64,000 bases of DNA from Temnothorax longispinosus (lineage: Eukaryota > Arthropoda > Insecta > Hymenoptera > Formicidae). Where the stretch lies: assembly GCF_030848805.1 (NCBI RefSeq), contig NC_092364.1, forward strand, positions 9,836,874 to 9,900,873. Direction: 5' to 3'. The notes beneath the pieces are model-generated. The model was not told the origin of the DNA. It saw only the letters and a program-made list of their open reading frames with translations, and made no database searches. The translations under genes and the position numbers were made by a program. The first letter of the stretch is position 1; each line of letters starts with the position of its first letter. Shown one piece after another: positions 9,122-20,826 of this stretch.

Positions 9122-10547
9122 AGTATAGGATAGGGTAACTCCGGTATGTACGCCGCAGCTAAGGGAAATTTAATTTATCGAGTACTATTTACTATGTTTA
9201 AGGCAAATGAATTATACCAATAAAAACATTATACTGTCTACTACTATAAAAAAATAGAAATATGAAATATACATTCTTTGTATTTAATAAAAAAAACTTT
9301 TAGAAACCCTTGCATTTTTTCCATATATCCCATAAGGGTGGAATATATGACATTTATAGATGAAATATACGCCTTATAAAAAATTACAAATAATGTTTAT
9401 AAACAAGGCAATAAAATGTAATAAAAAAGTTATAAAATGTGTGTAAAAAGTTTATTAAAGTGTAAGAACGATAAACAAATTATAAAACTGAAAAATTTTA
9501 AAAAGAAAATAGAAGAACGATAGATACATTAAAATGTATTGTTATACGATCAAAAAAAAGAAAGAAAAAGAACATAGGAGATTTTGATTTTTACGGAGTG
9601 TCTGTAATATGGCCCGCTATAAATTCCGCCCGCTAAAAATGTCGTATATCCTAAACAGATGGAATATACAAGATATCAAACTAAACAAAGAATACAAGAT
9701 ATCAAGCTAAACAAGAGCTATGCACTTGTATTTTGCTGTATTCCATCCTTTACTATCCCTCTACACTTATGTATCATAAAATAACCATTAAACCTTTTAC
9801 ATTCCCTACAGTAATTTTACGTAGGTCGTAATATTTGATCGCGCTACTTATTACGATGAGAAATTTATTCAACTCACGACGGTTTTGTTAATATTAAGGA
9901 TGTATATCGCTTAAGTCAAAATAGAGGGATAAAGGTGAAATTTACAGAGATTGTGCACTTATATATCCCAAAAGCCTGTGTTAAAGCGACCGATTTTTAG
10001 GTCAACGGTGTATAATGAGGGAGGTTCCAGGTTCGAACCTTGGCTAAGGTAATATTTTTCGCAATAAATTTAATAATTTAATTTAATAAAAATGAGATGC
10101 TTATATGTAAGTATTAAAGATTAAATCAATTTAGAAACGACCAAAACTCATGGTCAAAAAAGTCTTGACGATTAATCTGAGGACCAAAACCAATGGTCGA
10201 ATTGTTACGACATTAGCCAAACGTTGTCGAATATAAAAATAGAAAATAAAAAAACTTTACTGGATTCGTGTTCAGCATGCATTACTCTTTAGAATCACTT
10301 ACTTTGAGGTTCGGAGACACAATAATATTTAAGGAGATCCTATAGTGGCAGTAGTTACCGACATTTTTTCATTTTAAGAAATCTTTGAATTGGCTTTACA
10401 GAATTGCATGTTTTTGATCTAGAATTAAAGTACGCACAAAAATCTACATCGCGACATACGATTTCATATCGGGAACAAAAAAAAATTAAAAATTTTACTA
10501 ATTTGGGCACATACAACTGTCATCTGACGACAATAACAAAATTACTG

Positions 10548-10552
<5 letters not shown>
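9122..10552. other. AT-rich sequence without recognisable gene
   Basis: No coding signature is visible. ATATAC/TATATC-rich phrases with GAATATA recur between 9280 and 9670. A short segment near 10030-10055 (AGGTTCGAACCTTGG) resembles a tRNA T-arm/B box but has no matching A box or cloverleaf. Confidence 0.5.

Positions 10553-10607
<55 letters not shown>
10553..10607. repeat. (TA)n microsatellite
   Basis: About 27 TA units lie directly before the 5' LTR of the gypsy element, so the element appears to have inserted at or in the microsatellite. Confidence 0.95.
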
Positions 10608-10611
<4 letters not shown>

Positions 10612-10875
10612 ACGCCCGTGCTGGACACTGAGTAGAGAAGTCGCGGAAAGCTGTGAAGCGCGCTCCTTGACAACGGGAGTTTGTTGATGGATTTATTGAT
10701 TTTCTGTCTGGCGGATTTTTGGAATCCGCACGCGTTCTGTTTTACGAGCTTGGAATAAACGTATTTCTTAAGTTCTTTTGAGTTCTCTTTCCTTTCGCGA
10801 GTTCTGCGAAATACGTGCGCGAGTGTGGAGTGCGCGATAGTGTTACGGCAGCGAGCTTACTCGACGAGCGAAACA
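10608..10875 (+). repeat. 5' LTR of the Ty3/gypsy element
   Basis: It starts TGTTACGCCC, ends CGAAACA, and contains an AATAAA at about 10754. It is placed immediately upstream of the primer-binding site. The length of about 268 bases is inferred from the ends, because no second LTR is present for comparison. Confidence 0.7.
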
Positions 10876-10878
10876 TTT

Positions 10879-10896
10879 TGGGGGCTCGTCCGGGAT
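10879..10896 (+). other. Primer-binding site, tRNA-Pro type
   Basis: The 18 bases TGGGGGCTCGTCCGGGAT are three bases after the LTR end. This is the classic tRNA-Pro complementary primer site used by some retroviruses and LTR elements. Confidence 0.85.
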
Positions 10897-10927
10897 ACGA
10901 GGCGACGAACGCAGTATCCCGAACAGG

Positions 10928-12121
10928 ATGACGACCACGCACACCCCGCCGAGGACCCGTTCGCAGGCCGCGGCGTCGGCAACAACGGAGGCGGGCGCGA
11001 CCCATCCGCAGGATGCGGGGGCGACAGAGGCAGAGGCGGGCGCTTTCGAAGCTGTCTACTTGGAGCTTCAAAAGCTGCGCCAGGAGCGGCGGCTGGAGCA
11101 ACAGGAGCAACAGCTTTTCCGCAGCGAGTTGGAGGCTCGCCTGAAGGAACGCGACGCTGCGGTGGAACGTCTTCAGGAGCAACTTGCCGTACATCAGCTA
11201 AGTCCCTCCAATAATGTTTCTCGCGGCGAAATTCCGAATGAAGAGACGCGTGAGATAGGTGCGGGTGAGGGCGCGTGTGCGGGACGCGCCGCGTGCGGAA
11301 ATTCGGTCGAGCCGCTGCGTGTGATGGGCACGGGCGAGGGCTCGTGTGCGGGGCGCACCGCGTGTGGAGGTTCGAGTGAGACGTCGCTCGGTTATAAATT
11401 AAAGCCCGACACGTTCGACGGGAGTGTTCCTCTGCGCGAATATTTAGCACAGTTCAATTTAATTGCGCAAGCGAATGGCTGAAAGGAATCTTCGAGAACC
11501 GTGGCTTTAGCCTCGAGCTTAAGAGGGAAAGCGCGTGCCGTATTGGATGGGGTAACCGAATTCGGGAGCCTTCGCTATTCTGAATTAGAGGCTAGGTTAG
11601 AGTTGCGTTTTGGCGAAGCGCATATGTCTCAAACGTTTTACACCCAGTTCACTAATCGGAGACAAAAACCCGGAGAAGATCTGCCCGTTTTGGGAGCGGA
11701 TTTAGAACGTTTAGCGCGTTTGGCCTATTCGGAATGCTCGGCCGAGGTGCGGGATAAGATTGCGTGCGCCCAGTTCGTTGCGGCGCTTTCTGACGGTTTC
11801 GTAAAACGAACTCTTCAGTTAGAGGGATTAACTTCCTTGAGAGCCGCCATAGAGAGGGCCATGGCAATAAAAGTCATCCAAGCGAATAGTTTTTCGCGGA
11901 AATTTGAAAGTAGAGATCTCGGAAAAGGCAGAGCTGGGAACGAAATTAAATCGGCGGGGAATGAGAAAGATGAAAAAAGTTCTGTAAATTTTAAGAAGAA
12001 TTCGAGTTTCAGGACGAGATTCGGGCGTGAGGAAAAGGAGTGCTGGCAGTGCGGTGCCAAAGGGCACTTTCGGTCGGAGTGCCCTTCTCTAACTACGGAA
12101 GAGAAGGGAAATTCGGAATAA
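10928..12121 (+). pseudogene. gag: Gypsy gag polyprotein with one nonsense codon
   Basis: The frame opens at 10928 and runs to 12121, with a single in-frame TGA at 11480-11482, where a Trp codon is likely ancestral (QANG-stop-KESSRT). Early residues form an Ala/Thr-rich region and a Glu/Gln-rich coiled coil (about residues 45-90). The capsid-like middle includes LRGKARAVLDGV and RFGEAHMSQTFYTQF, typical of retrotransposon gag. The end carries a zinc knuckle CWQCGAKGHFRSEC (CX2CX4HX4C) for RNA binding. Pol begins in the -1 frame, overlapping the last 80 bases, so pol was probably expressed by -1 frameshifting; no clear slippery heptamer was identified. Confidence 0.85.
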
Positions 12122-15100
12122 CCGAGCTCAGCGGGGCATGTTTGGCTCAGGGGTGCAAAGGCCCTGCGAAATTAAGTAGGATAAGTAGCGGGTTAAGTGA
12201 TTTTTGTTTTCGCGGCCGAGTTAATGGCCGGACTTGCGTCTTTAGAATAGATACGGGCTCCGATGTGTCGGTACTTAGGGAAGATTTGTTAGGTCCTTTG
12301 AAATCACCCACTCCTGTAGAGAGATATTTCTTGACCTATCCAACGGGAGACACGATTCCTGTAAAACATAGAGTGGTGGTTGGAATCGAAATAGGGAAAT
12401 TTTCTTTGGATTTTCCGGTAATCATAGCGGCCATAAAAGACGAGTGTATTCTAGGAGCGGACTTTCTTTCAAAAATAGGGGTAGGAAGCGTTTTCTCTTC
12501 GGTTTTTGAGGAAACGGTGTCAGAGAGTCAAGAAAACTTTTTCTGTTCCCGAATTTGTAGTTTTGATAGGGGAATTCCTTTTTTTCTTAAAGAATTCTTT
12601 GAGAAAAATTCCGAAACTCTCAACGCTTCTCAAAAGGAGCAGTTTGCTGAATTGGTGATCGAGTTTTAAGATGTCTTTTTGGAAGATGTGGTTGCAGGAA
12701 ATTACTCCGTCGAAATTACTGAGCATGCTATTAGGGTGAAAAATTCTTCTCCGATTAAACAGGCTCCTAGGCAAATTCCACTGCATATGCGAGAAGAGGT
12801 GGAAAAGATTTTAAACAAAATGAAACAACGTGGTGTCATCGAAGAATCTCATAGCGCCTGGGTTTCTCCAGCTGTTTTAGTTAAAAAGAAAGATGGAACG
12901 ATTAGATTCTGTATCGATTTCAGAAAGCTCAATGCCATTACAGAAAAAGATTCTTATCCTATTCCCATGATAGATGATCTTTTTGATCGTTTATCCGGAA
13001 ATTCCTGGTTCACCACCTTAGATTTAAAAAGCGGCTATTGGCAGGTGAAGCTTCGTCCTCAGGATAGGGAGAAAACGGCCTTCTCTATAGGAAATGGCTT
13101 ATGGCAGTTTACTGTAATGCCATTTGGATTATGTAATGCTCCTGCTACTTTTGAGCGATTGATGGAGCAGGTTCTTCGTGAGATATTGAATAAGATCTGT
13201 ATGGTTTATTTGGATGATGTCATCATCTATAATAAAACTTTCGAGGAAATGCTGGCAAATTTAAGGGAAGTATTTCTTCGTTTACGGGGTGCAAATTTAA
13301 AACTCAATCCAAAAAAATGTACTTTTTTCGGGAAAGAAGTGAAATACTTAGGCCATGTCGTTTCAGAAAGAGGAATCTCCACTGATTCGGAGAAAATTAA
13401 GACCGTTCAAGAGTGGCCTATTCCTCAAAATAAGAAGCAAGTGCGAAGCTTCTTGGGACTCTGCTCTTATTATAGGAAATTTGTGAAGGGATTTTCTCTT
13501 ATTGCTAATCCATTATTTTCTTTAACTGAAAATCTTAGAAAATTTGTGTGAGATGGGCGTTGTCAGGAAGCTTTTGAGAAGCTTAAACAAAACTTAATTT
13601 CTCCTCCTATTTTAGCTTTCCCAATAGAAAAAGGGGAATTTATTCTTGATACTGACGCTTCAAATCACGGCTTGGGCGCGGTACTTTCTCAGATTCAGGA
13701 TGGTAGGGAGAGGGTCTTAGCTTATTATAGTCGGGTTTTGAGCAAGTCTGAAAGGAACTATTGCGTAACTCGTCGGGAGCTGTTAGCTTTGGTGGAGGCT
13801 TTGAAGACCTTCCATCACTATTTATATGGACGTGAATTCTCGGTAAGAACGGATCATATTTCGTTACGCTGGTTGATGTCTTTTAAGAATCTAGAAGGGC
13901 AGTTAGCACGTTGGATGGAACGCCTACAACAATTTAATTTCGTAGTCAAGCACCGAGCAGGAAAGGTGCACGCAAACGCTGACGCGTTGTCTAGGCGTCC
14001 ATGTGCGGAAGGAAACTGCAGATATTGTGATAAAGTGGAGATGGGGGAAGAAAGTATTGTAAGGGGAGATGTTAGAAGAATAATCTTCAAAGAAATTGAA
14101 TCTGCGGACTGGAAAAGAATGCAATTGGAGGATCCTTCAATTGTAGGAATTTATCGTGGAAAAGAGGAGAATAGGCGACCTCTTCGTCAAGAAATAGCTC
14201 AGAGAGATTCGACTGCTAAGGACTATTGGCTCCAATGGGATTCCCTGGTGATTAAAGACGGGATTTTGTGTAGGAAATGGAAGTCTCCAAATTTATGTTC
14301 CGTTGTTTTTCAAACTATAGTTCCTCGAGGAATGATTTCGCGAATTTTAGAAGAAGCTCATGATTCTTCCACAGGTGGCCATTTTGGTGTCAATAAGACC
14401 TTAGAGAAGATCCGGAAACATTTTTATTGGGCTTTCTGTATGCAGGATGTCGAACATTGGTGTAGGACTTGTAAAGTTTGCGTTTCAAAGAGAGGGCCAT
14501 CTGATAAAGAAAAGTCTTCTTTGCAAATTTACAATGTCAGTGCGCCTTTCGAAAGAATTCAAATGGATGTTCTTGGTCCCTTTCCAACTTCTTCTTTGGG
14601 AAATAAATATCTGTTGGTGGTTACGGACTGTTTCACGAAATGGGTGGAAGCTTTTCCGCTTGGAAATATTAGGGCTAAAACGATTGCGGAAGTTTTCTTG
14701 AATCAAGTGGTTTCTAGATACGGCATTCCTTCAGAATTACATACTGACCAAGGAAGAAATTTTGAATCTCGATTATTCTTGGAACTAACTCAGTTATTGG
14801 AAATTAAAAAAACAAGAACTACTCCATTTCACCCTCAATCCAATGGTGAGGTGGAACGTCAACATCAGACGTTGTTAAATTATCTGGCAAAGTTTGTTGC
14901 TGAAAATCAACGAGATTGGGATCGTTGGATTCCATTAAGGTTGTTGGCGTATAGGTCTTCTAAACATGAAACTACTGGTTTCACTCCTTCTGAATTGCAT
15001 TTAGGTCGGGAGTTAAGATTACCCTTGGATCTACTTCGCGGACATCCTCCTGGTTCTGAGACTATTCCTTCGGAAAAAGAATATTTCCGTCACTTGAAAG

Positions 15101-15405
15101 GAAAAATGGATCTCATTCATAACATTGTATGTCAACGTGTATGTCAATATGGAAATTAAGTCTCAAAAAGCCAAGGCGCTTATGATCGGAAGGATAGACA
15201 ATTATGCTATGAGCCTGGGCAAAAAGTCTGGTTATTTAATCCTCGAAGAAAAATAGGAATAACTCCTAAGTTACAAAGTAATTGGGAAGGTCCTTTTGAA
15301 GTCGTTAAAAGAATAAATGATGTAGTTTATTGCATTCGTAGGTCTAAAAGGCATAAGAACAAAGTCGTTCATTCAAATAGATTAGCTACTTTTTATGAGA
15401 GGTAA
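12040..15405 (+). pseudogene. pol: Gypsy pol: protease, reverse transcriptase, RNase H, integrase, with three stops
   Basis: One frame is open from 12040 to 15405 except for stops at 12667-12669, 13549-13551 and 15157-15159. Domains in order: aspartic protease with active site FRIDTGSDVS near 12245; reverse transcriptase from about 12740 with MPFGLCNAPATFERLM and the catalytic YLDDVIIY near 13205; RNase H from about 13630 with DTDASNHGLGAVLS and TDHISLRWLM; integrase with zinc finger H-x-H/C-x2-C (HDSSTGGHFGVNK ... CRTCKVC) from about 14360; and core DDE residues in MDVLGPFPTS, HTDQGRNF and NGEVERQ. The C-terminal region NWEGPFEVVKRINDVVYCI is the usual Ty3/gypsy chromodomain-like tail. The domain order RT-RH-IN identifies Ty3/gypsy. 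The stop at 13549-13551 follows FV and probably replaced Trp. Confidence 0.92.
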
Positions 15406-16978
15406 TTCCTTTCGAATCAATTTTCGTCCGGGAATGACACCCAGGCGAGGTAGGGACAACATGTAGGAACAATATTGTATAAATAAAACTAACAATAAGA
15501 TTCAACGTCTAGAAAAAAAGATTTTGTAAAATAAAGTTTTATTAAGCAAAAGCACATTTAGGTTGATAGGATAAGCAGTATTGCGTGTAGCGAGAGATGG
15601 CGCAGCAATCGAACAAAGACAGATGCCTCTCGTTAGAGAAGGACAGATATAGATATATAACATAGAAAACAGTATGTATCCACACACATATACACACATT
15701 ATGTTAAACGTATTGCCCACGCGCGCGTATAGGTATATAAATTAATTAAAAAAAATAGCAATTTGTTTAAAATAGTTATAAAAAACTAATGTGGAAATTT
15801 TAATAAGAATGTTTACTCAAAGAGTGATGGCAAAAAGACTTGTTTTTTCGCCCAATTTTTGGACCTCGAATTTCAAGCTTTTTTTATGCCAAATAGTACC
15901 ATATGATGGGACATTAATCCCAGAGAAATTTTAAGATGAGCATAAGCACGGTTCCGGAGATATAATAGGGTAAAAGTGATAGTTTCTTATAATTCATGAA
16001 AGAAGAACGAGAGAACTGCGAAAGAACTTGTGAGTGCGTCATGTAGCGAGATTCTATCTTTCAATTTGAGTATTTCCTCGGTAACTGAATTGCTTCAAAA
16101 ACTTGGTCAGTGATTAATAGGGAACGTATTTTCAGGGTGCTTTATAAAGCACCCCCCCCCCATAAATGAAATAGCGGTGAATAGTAGATCGCTCATTCTC
16201 TGAACAATGAATCGTAGATGATCCATTCGACAGAAATTACCCTCAATAATACGTGAACTTCAGCAACGCATTCTTCCTTGTGCAATACACCCTGACAATA
16301 CGATTTTTAGAAGTAAAAGAAGAAAAAGGATTATCTTTGATATAAATAACGTATAATTTTCGACGTGATCGACGTGAGATCCCTACCCGGCCATAGAAGG
16401 ATAAAGAAAGAGATTGGGATCGGAATTACATGCAGATGGCGTTGGCATAGAAGGATAGCATATGGACATACAAACTTGTCTATTTTGTATCCAATTCCTA
16501 GACCATTATTCCTAGAGTGTCCGCAAATGTATATCCTATGGATATCTTTAGAAGGTCCATGGACATCCCGACAAGAAATGAACATATAACGGACATCCAT
16601 AGGATATCCTGTGCTGTCTGGGATAATGGCTGGGATTGATATATCGAGAAATGCCTGCGGTCTGCAGTGCCGCGAACGTAAACATTGATAAACATGAGTT
16701 CACCGTGTGACGCGGTCGAGTGCGAACGTGTTTTGTCCTATACCAATTTTTCCTCGCAAATTCGCTGTTGCTAACGCAATATTCGTTGTATTCTATATAA
16801 TACTTTTATTGGTTTTTTGGAGCTTTAGCTCCCATACACGTTGACACAGTTTATTCTACGTATAATAGTCGGAACGTTTCCATAATTCTTACGGACGGTG
16901 AGTACCAATAAACATCTTGAACTCGATTGATAAACATAACGTGGAAATTACAACAGGCAATCAATTACAGTAGGCAAA
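15406..16978. other. Spacer without recognisable gene
   Basis: Mostly AT-rich. Notable: a small hairpin with a C-run near 16137-16165 (GTGCTTTATAAAGCAC core), and short inverted repeats around 16520-16610 (TATCCTATGGATAT, GGTCCATGGACATCC). Small ORFs on both strands overlap these and lack coding features. Confidence 0.45.
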
Positions 16979-17837
16979 ATGGAAGATTATTTTACAATTG
17001 TTGCCATAATAACAAAAAGAGGCACCGCAAAAAAAGTAGAATATTCGTATGTTCCCCATCAGTGGGTGAAATTGGGTCTGTGTTCTAGCCACCTAACAAC
17101 TGCCTGACTTTGAGAGATGACCCATAAAGTGCTCTTGAACCCGAGTGGAAGAAATTAATTAAGTGTAAAATAAAAAAAGACTTTATTGTCGGAAAAGAAG
17201 AAACCGAACTGTGGGAAGAAGAGTACTTAAATGCTTCTTGCACTGAATCTAAAGAAACGTAAGTAACACCATTGTCAGTTTTCTTCAAATTCATTTTTGT
17301 TGAATGTCAAATTTAACTATAAAAGTTATGTTACAAAAGTAATGTAATATATTTGTGAACTTTTTTGTAGCTTGTCAATTAACCGGCAGCTTTTGGCCAT
17401 TAACAACAATGGCAATGAAATAATAGCTAAGACAATTGATAAATCAAATATTGATGCACTATTCGACGATCGTTGCATCAACGACAAACGTAAATATAAA
17501 TGCTGCTGCTTCAACGAATATCAAAGCAAATAAATCTGTCGTTTCGAAACGAAGGTGGAATCTTGGTCCCAGAGTTCGGTGATGATACGTTCAACCCTGC
17601 AGAAAATGTGCCGATCTTAAAAGATTAAGAGGAAGTGTCGCTGAATACTAGTAAGTATTAATTTATCTTAATGTTAAATTTTATTCATCATAGTCATTAA
17701 CATAATATTTTACAGTATTTCAAACACTTTCGACGATTGAAGAACGTCAACGACAAATTGAAGAAAATCAATTACGCATGTTGGAAATGCGAAAGTCTGA
17801 CAATTCCTTTTTAAAATTGACATTAGACAAAATATGA
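16979..17837 (+). pseudogene. Relic of a multi-exon gene of unknown family
   Basis: Three apparent exons are separated by intron-like gaps with good splice signals. Exon A from an ATG at 16979 (MEDYFTIVAIITKRGTAKK) is interrupted by frame changes, ending with EEEYLNASCTESKET at a GTAAGT donor (17259). Exon B starts after TTTTTTGTAG at 17371 and ends at a GTAAGT (17651). Exon C follows ATTTTACAG at 17716 and encodes a short charged helix (STIEERQRQIEENQLRMLEM) ending in a stop at 17835-17837. Internal frame breaks mean it is probably dead. The N-terminal pattern loosely recalls insect DUF4806-type proteins, but this was not established. Confidence 0.35.
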
Positions 17838-18333
17838 TATGATAAAAAACTTGCACAACGGGACTATTCCAAAACCGACAACCAGCCACGAGGAGTCAAA
17901 TAAATCTGAGTTTGCGAGCAAATTTATTTTTCCATTAAACACTGTTTCTGATGTACAGGCGTTTAACTCAGAAATCGAAAAAAATGCGAACTACAAAAAA
18001 TATTTGGTTTGCACTCATATTCTATTCACCTATTTTGCTTTTTAGAATAAAAGTTTTTAAATAGTCACTGATCGGTAAATATTATGATAGATAATAGGCT
18101 AACCTATACATTTATTTCATTTATTTATTCAAATTAATTATATTTTTCACATTATCATTATCAAAGATTTTTATTAGAATGTATATTTCAAATAAAGCCA
18201 TTTGAATTAGAACAAAACACACAAAATTGATATTTTCTATTTTGAATATGCACAGAAAAAAGTGCGTAGAACAATGACAATTACGACACACAGGCAACTT
18301 TGTAACTTTTATTTTAATAGGCAAAATAGTTTT

Positions 18334-18606
18334 TGTTGAGATATTACGCCTTCTAATATGTAATTTGCGCTACCAAAATGTACCTATGTTCGGTGGGATA
18401 GGGAAGTAATAAATAAGACCTGTTAATCGTTGGTCAATAATCGATCAGCGCGCGACATCGTGTGTCAACTCTAAAGACTATCTTACTTTATGTCCTCGCT
18501 ACTGTTTCCGTTTCCGCTTTTTCTCACATCTCACGCACTCATTCACGAGGCTGAGAGCTGTGTTGTTCGACACGTGTAATAAAGTCCTCCGAAATAAAAG
18601 CTTACA
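18334..18606 (+). repeat. 5' LTR of copia-1
   Basis: It starts TGTTGAG and probably ends ...GCTTACA. It contains GTGTAATAAAGTCCTCCG, with a poly(A) signal. It matches 58004-58259 over its whole shared length with few differences. Confidence 0.85.
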
Positions 18607-18635
18607 CAGAAAGATATCTAATTATTCCAGCAACA

Positions 18636-18649
18636 GGTTATGAGCCCAG
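18636..18649 (+). other. Primer-binding site, half tRNA-iMet type
   Basis: GGTTATGAGCCCAG lies about 30 bases after the LTR. Copia-type elements use an internal fragment of initiator tRNA-Met as primer, whose complement has GGTTATGGGCCCAG at the anticodon region; one base differs here. Confidence 0.7.
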
Positions 18650-18678
18650 AACGTGGTACTGTAACATAACGATTCTAT

Positions 18679-18810
18679 ATGGACGAACAAAGTTCTGATA
18701 GTGACACGTCTGTGCTAAGTACAAGTGACAGTGAAAAAATACTTACAAGTGACAGTGAACGAACAAGCATGGCGGAAATAAAGACGTATCATTTACATAG
18801 ATTTAATTAA
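18679..18810 (+). pseudogene. gag: Start of copia-1 gag, cut by insertion
   Basis: The ATG begins MDEQSSDSDTSVLSTSDSEK and reads to ...KTYHLHRFN before the TTAA site where the 8.5 kb element inserted. The Asp/Ser-rich start and the 'A-E-I-K-T-Y-H-L-H-R-F-N' stretch fit the N-terminus of copia gag. The remainder of gag was not located. Confidence 0.6.
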
Positions 18811-19264
18811 GGTGCAGTCAAAATTTGTATATGAAAACCCTCCTTACTATCTGAAAAGCACGTAGCACTGCAGCCAGAAGTCGCTCCCGGGGAGGGAAGC
18901 GTGGGCGGGCAGTCAAACGCGTTTATTTTTAATTAAAATAAAATCTTTTAGTGCAGTTCTGATATTTTGTGAAGTTGTAGTTTTTAACTGTAGAAATTAC
19001 GGAAAATTATTGCCAGAAGTCTAAGCCGGGGTTAAAACGTTGCCAATAGTCGGTAAACTTGTAAAAAAATTGTTTAAATTTTAATGACAAGGTGCAGTTC
19101 TGGCGATTTTGTTTTTATATTATTTAAGGCTTTAAAAAATTGGATATTAATTGCCAAAAGTCAAAACGATGGTTAAGTATGTGAAAAATGATAATATCGT
19201 AAGAAGTCGGTAAAACGGAAAACGATTCTTTAAAATTTAAATAATAAGGTGCAGTTTTGGCAAT
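18811..19264 (+). repeat. Left terminal inverted repeat
   Basis: It pairs with 26889-27341 in inverse orientation, including the GC-rich segment CTCCCGGGGAGGGAAGCGTG near 18888 and the spaced GTGCAGTTCTG motifs. Confidence 0.85.
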
Positions 19265-19590
19265 TTGTTTGTTTTATTATTTATACTGTTAGTGAACTAT
19301 ATATGCAATTGCAGAAGGCTAAGTGAGGGATATGCATAAAAAAACCATAATCATGCCGAGTAAGCGCTGAACTGTTAAAACCGTTTTCAAATTCCATAAC
19401 AGCTCGTTAGCGATGGTCTAAAAGCCATGGGATAAGATCAGCGATTATGTCGTATGTTTATGATATATGTGGCCTTAAAAAATCTTAAGACATCACATCT
19501 GAGTTGGAAAAACATCAAATAAAAAAAGATAATTTACAGTTGAACCCATTTCTTGAAGTGTTAAGAAATAATATTTATGCAACACGTGCA

Positions 19591-19641
19591 TGGAAAGTGC
19601 CCCATTACGCACGCTACGCGTGCGTGATAGACCACTTTCCA
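19591..19641. repeat. Imperfect hairpin
   Basis: TGGAAAGTG pairs with CACTTTCCA, enclosing ATTACGCACG pairing with CGTGCGTGAT around a short loop. It sits just upstream of the unclassified gene of the TTAA element. Confidence 0.6.
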
Positions 19642-19684
19642 GGCACTTGCCACATAAAATAAGGAGTGTAAGTCGTGTGTAAAG

Positions 19685-20826
19685 ATGAAAATTCCCGGGT
19701 GCGGAGTTTACGCACGAGCCGAAGGCGAATGCGGTAACCGCACCCGGGAATTTTCTTCTTACGACACTTGTTACACAAATAACTATAATCCATTTGATAG
19801 CAAAAAACTAAATCATGATAAGTTATATAATATCAGTACAGAGCGTTGTGCCTCTGACAGTGTCGCTGATTTTCTACTGAAAGTTGAAGAAACTGGTGAA
19901 TTGCAAAGAAAACAGTTTATCACTAAATGTGCTGAAAATATTGACAGCTTTGAAGCCCCTTTAAAACAGAATAAAATTTTAAACTTTTCTAGCAGTCATG
20001 AAAAGAAAAAAGTAATTGTAAATAATAAAGTTCAAGAAGTTTGTCTGCAACGTGATCTTTTCGGACGTATGCTAGCTATTTCTATGAAAAATAATACGGA
20101 TATTGAAAAAATTTTAACTTTTCTAATTACTCCAATACCAATGTCGTTATGCTATATAGATGGATCGATTTTCAAGACAGATAAGTCCAGTTTGATGAAA
20201 TGCCTGCAGGTTGAAAGTACTGCGGCTACGCATACTGACGTCCTCTTGTTTGATGGATTTCTTTTACTTCATTGTATTAAAGAAGTTCCTAAAACATTTG
20301 GCGATATTTAAAAAAAAAATACTGCAAATGATTACAAATAATAATGCGTCAAGTATTCATCTTATTTTTGATCGATATTGCCAACCATCCATCAAAGATT
20401 ATGAGCGCTGTATGCAAAGAAGATAAGCAAATGACCGTGACTACGTTATCTCTGGACCGCAGCAAGTAAGGCCCACCGACTTCGCAAAGGAACTTAGGAA
20501 TGACAATTTTAAAACAGCTCTTGTTTCTTTTTTAATAACTCACTAGGAAAGCGACGAAGTCGCTCCCTTTATTGGTAATAAGAAGATTTTATTAAATTAC
20601 GTTGTTTGTTATAAATATGAGGTCAATAGTAACAAAAACGTAATTAAAACTACAAGCCATGAATTTTCATGACTTTCGCATGAGGAAGCGGATACAAAAA
20701 TTGTATTCCTTGCTACAAATATTGATTATGCTGCAAACATAACAATTAGATGTTATGATACAAACATATTAATTATTATGCTCGGAAACATGCATCATCG
20801 TAGAAGCCAAAGTAACATTTGCATAG
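19685..20826 (+). pseudogene. Unclassified element protein, N-terminal and middle part, interrupted by a LINE
   Basis: The frame 19685-20311 encodes ISTERCASDSVADFLLK, CLQRDLFGRMLAISMKNN and TPIPMSLCYIDGSIFKTDKS. It continues with frame changes through about 20826, where conserved-looking pieces such as SSIHLIFDRYCQPSIKDYE and TIRCYD...LIIMLGNMHH occur. This belongs to a family of uncharacterised proteins that I have seen repeatedly in insect and cnidarian genomes, with a PIN-like arrangement of acidic residues (an E-A-D-T-K segment and a later D-T/D motif). The nuclease fold is an inference and no function is established. A LINE is inserted after 20826; the C-terminal part resumes at 23641. 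Confidence 0.5.
19688..19754. repeat. Perfect 17-bp inverted repeat with 33-base loop
   Basis: AAAATTCCCGGGTGCGG at 19688-19704 is perfectly inverted at 19738-19754. The structure overlaps the first codons of the ORF that starts at 19685, which suggests that the real coding start may be downstream, or that a small palindromic insertion lies here. Confidence 0.75.

Larger units (their letters stand above)
10608..15405 (+). mobile_element. Ty3/gypsy LTR retrotransposon, 3' LTR missing, several stop codons
   Basis: The order is 5' LTR (10608-10875), tRNA-Pro-type primer site, gag, and pol with protease, reverse transcriptase, RNase H and integrase. No copy of the 5' LTR follows pol; the sequence after 15405 has a short purine stretch (GGCGAGGTAGGGA) but then diverges, so the 3' end is lost. 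Gag carries one stop and pol three, all other sequence being open, which indicates a moderately young but dead copy. Confidence 0.9.

Noticed and set aside
10025..10060. tRNA-like T-arm (AGGTTCGAACCTTGG)
   Set aside because: No matching A box, acceptor stem or anticodon arm could be found upstream; at most a SINE relic.
10928..11450. Long ORFs antisense to the gypsy gag
   Set aside because: They are shadows of GC-rich gag codons; gag itself has the zinc knuckle and capsid motifs.
15406..15720. Possible 3' LTR of the gypsy element
   Set aside because: The sequence does not match the 5' LTR at 10608-10875, despite a purine stretch at the right place.
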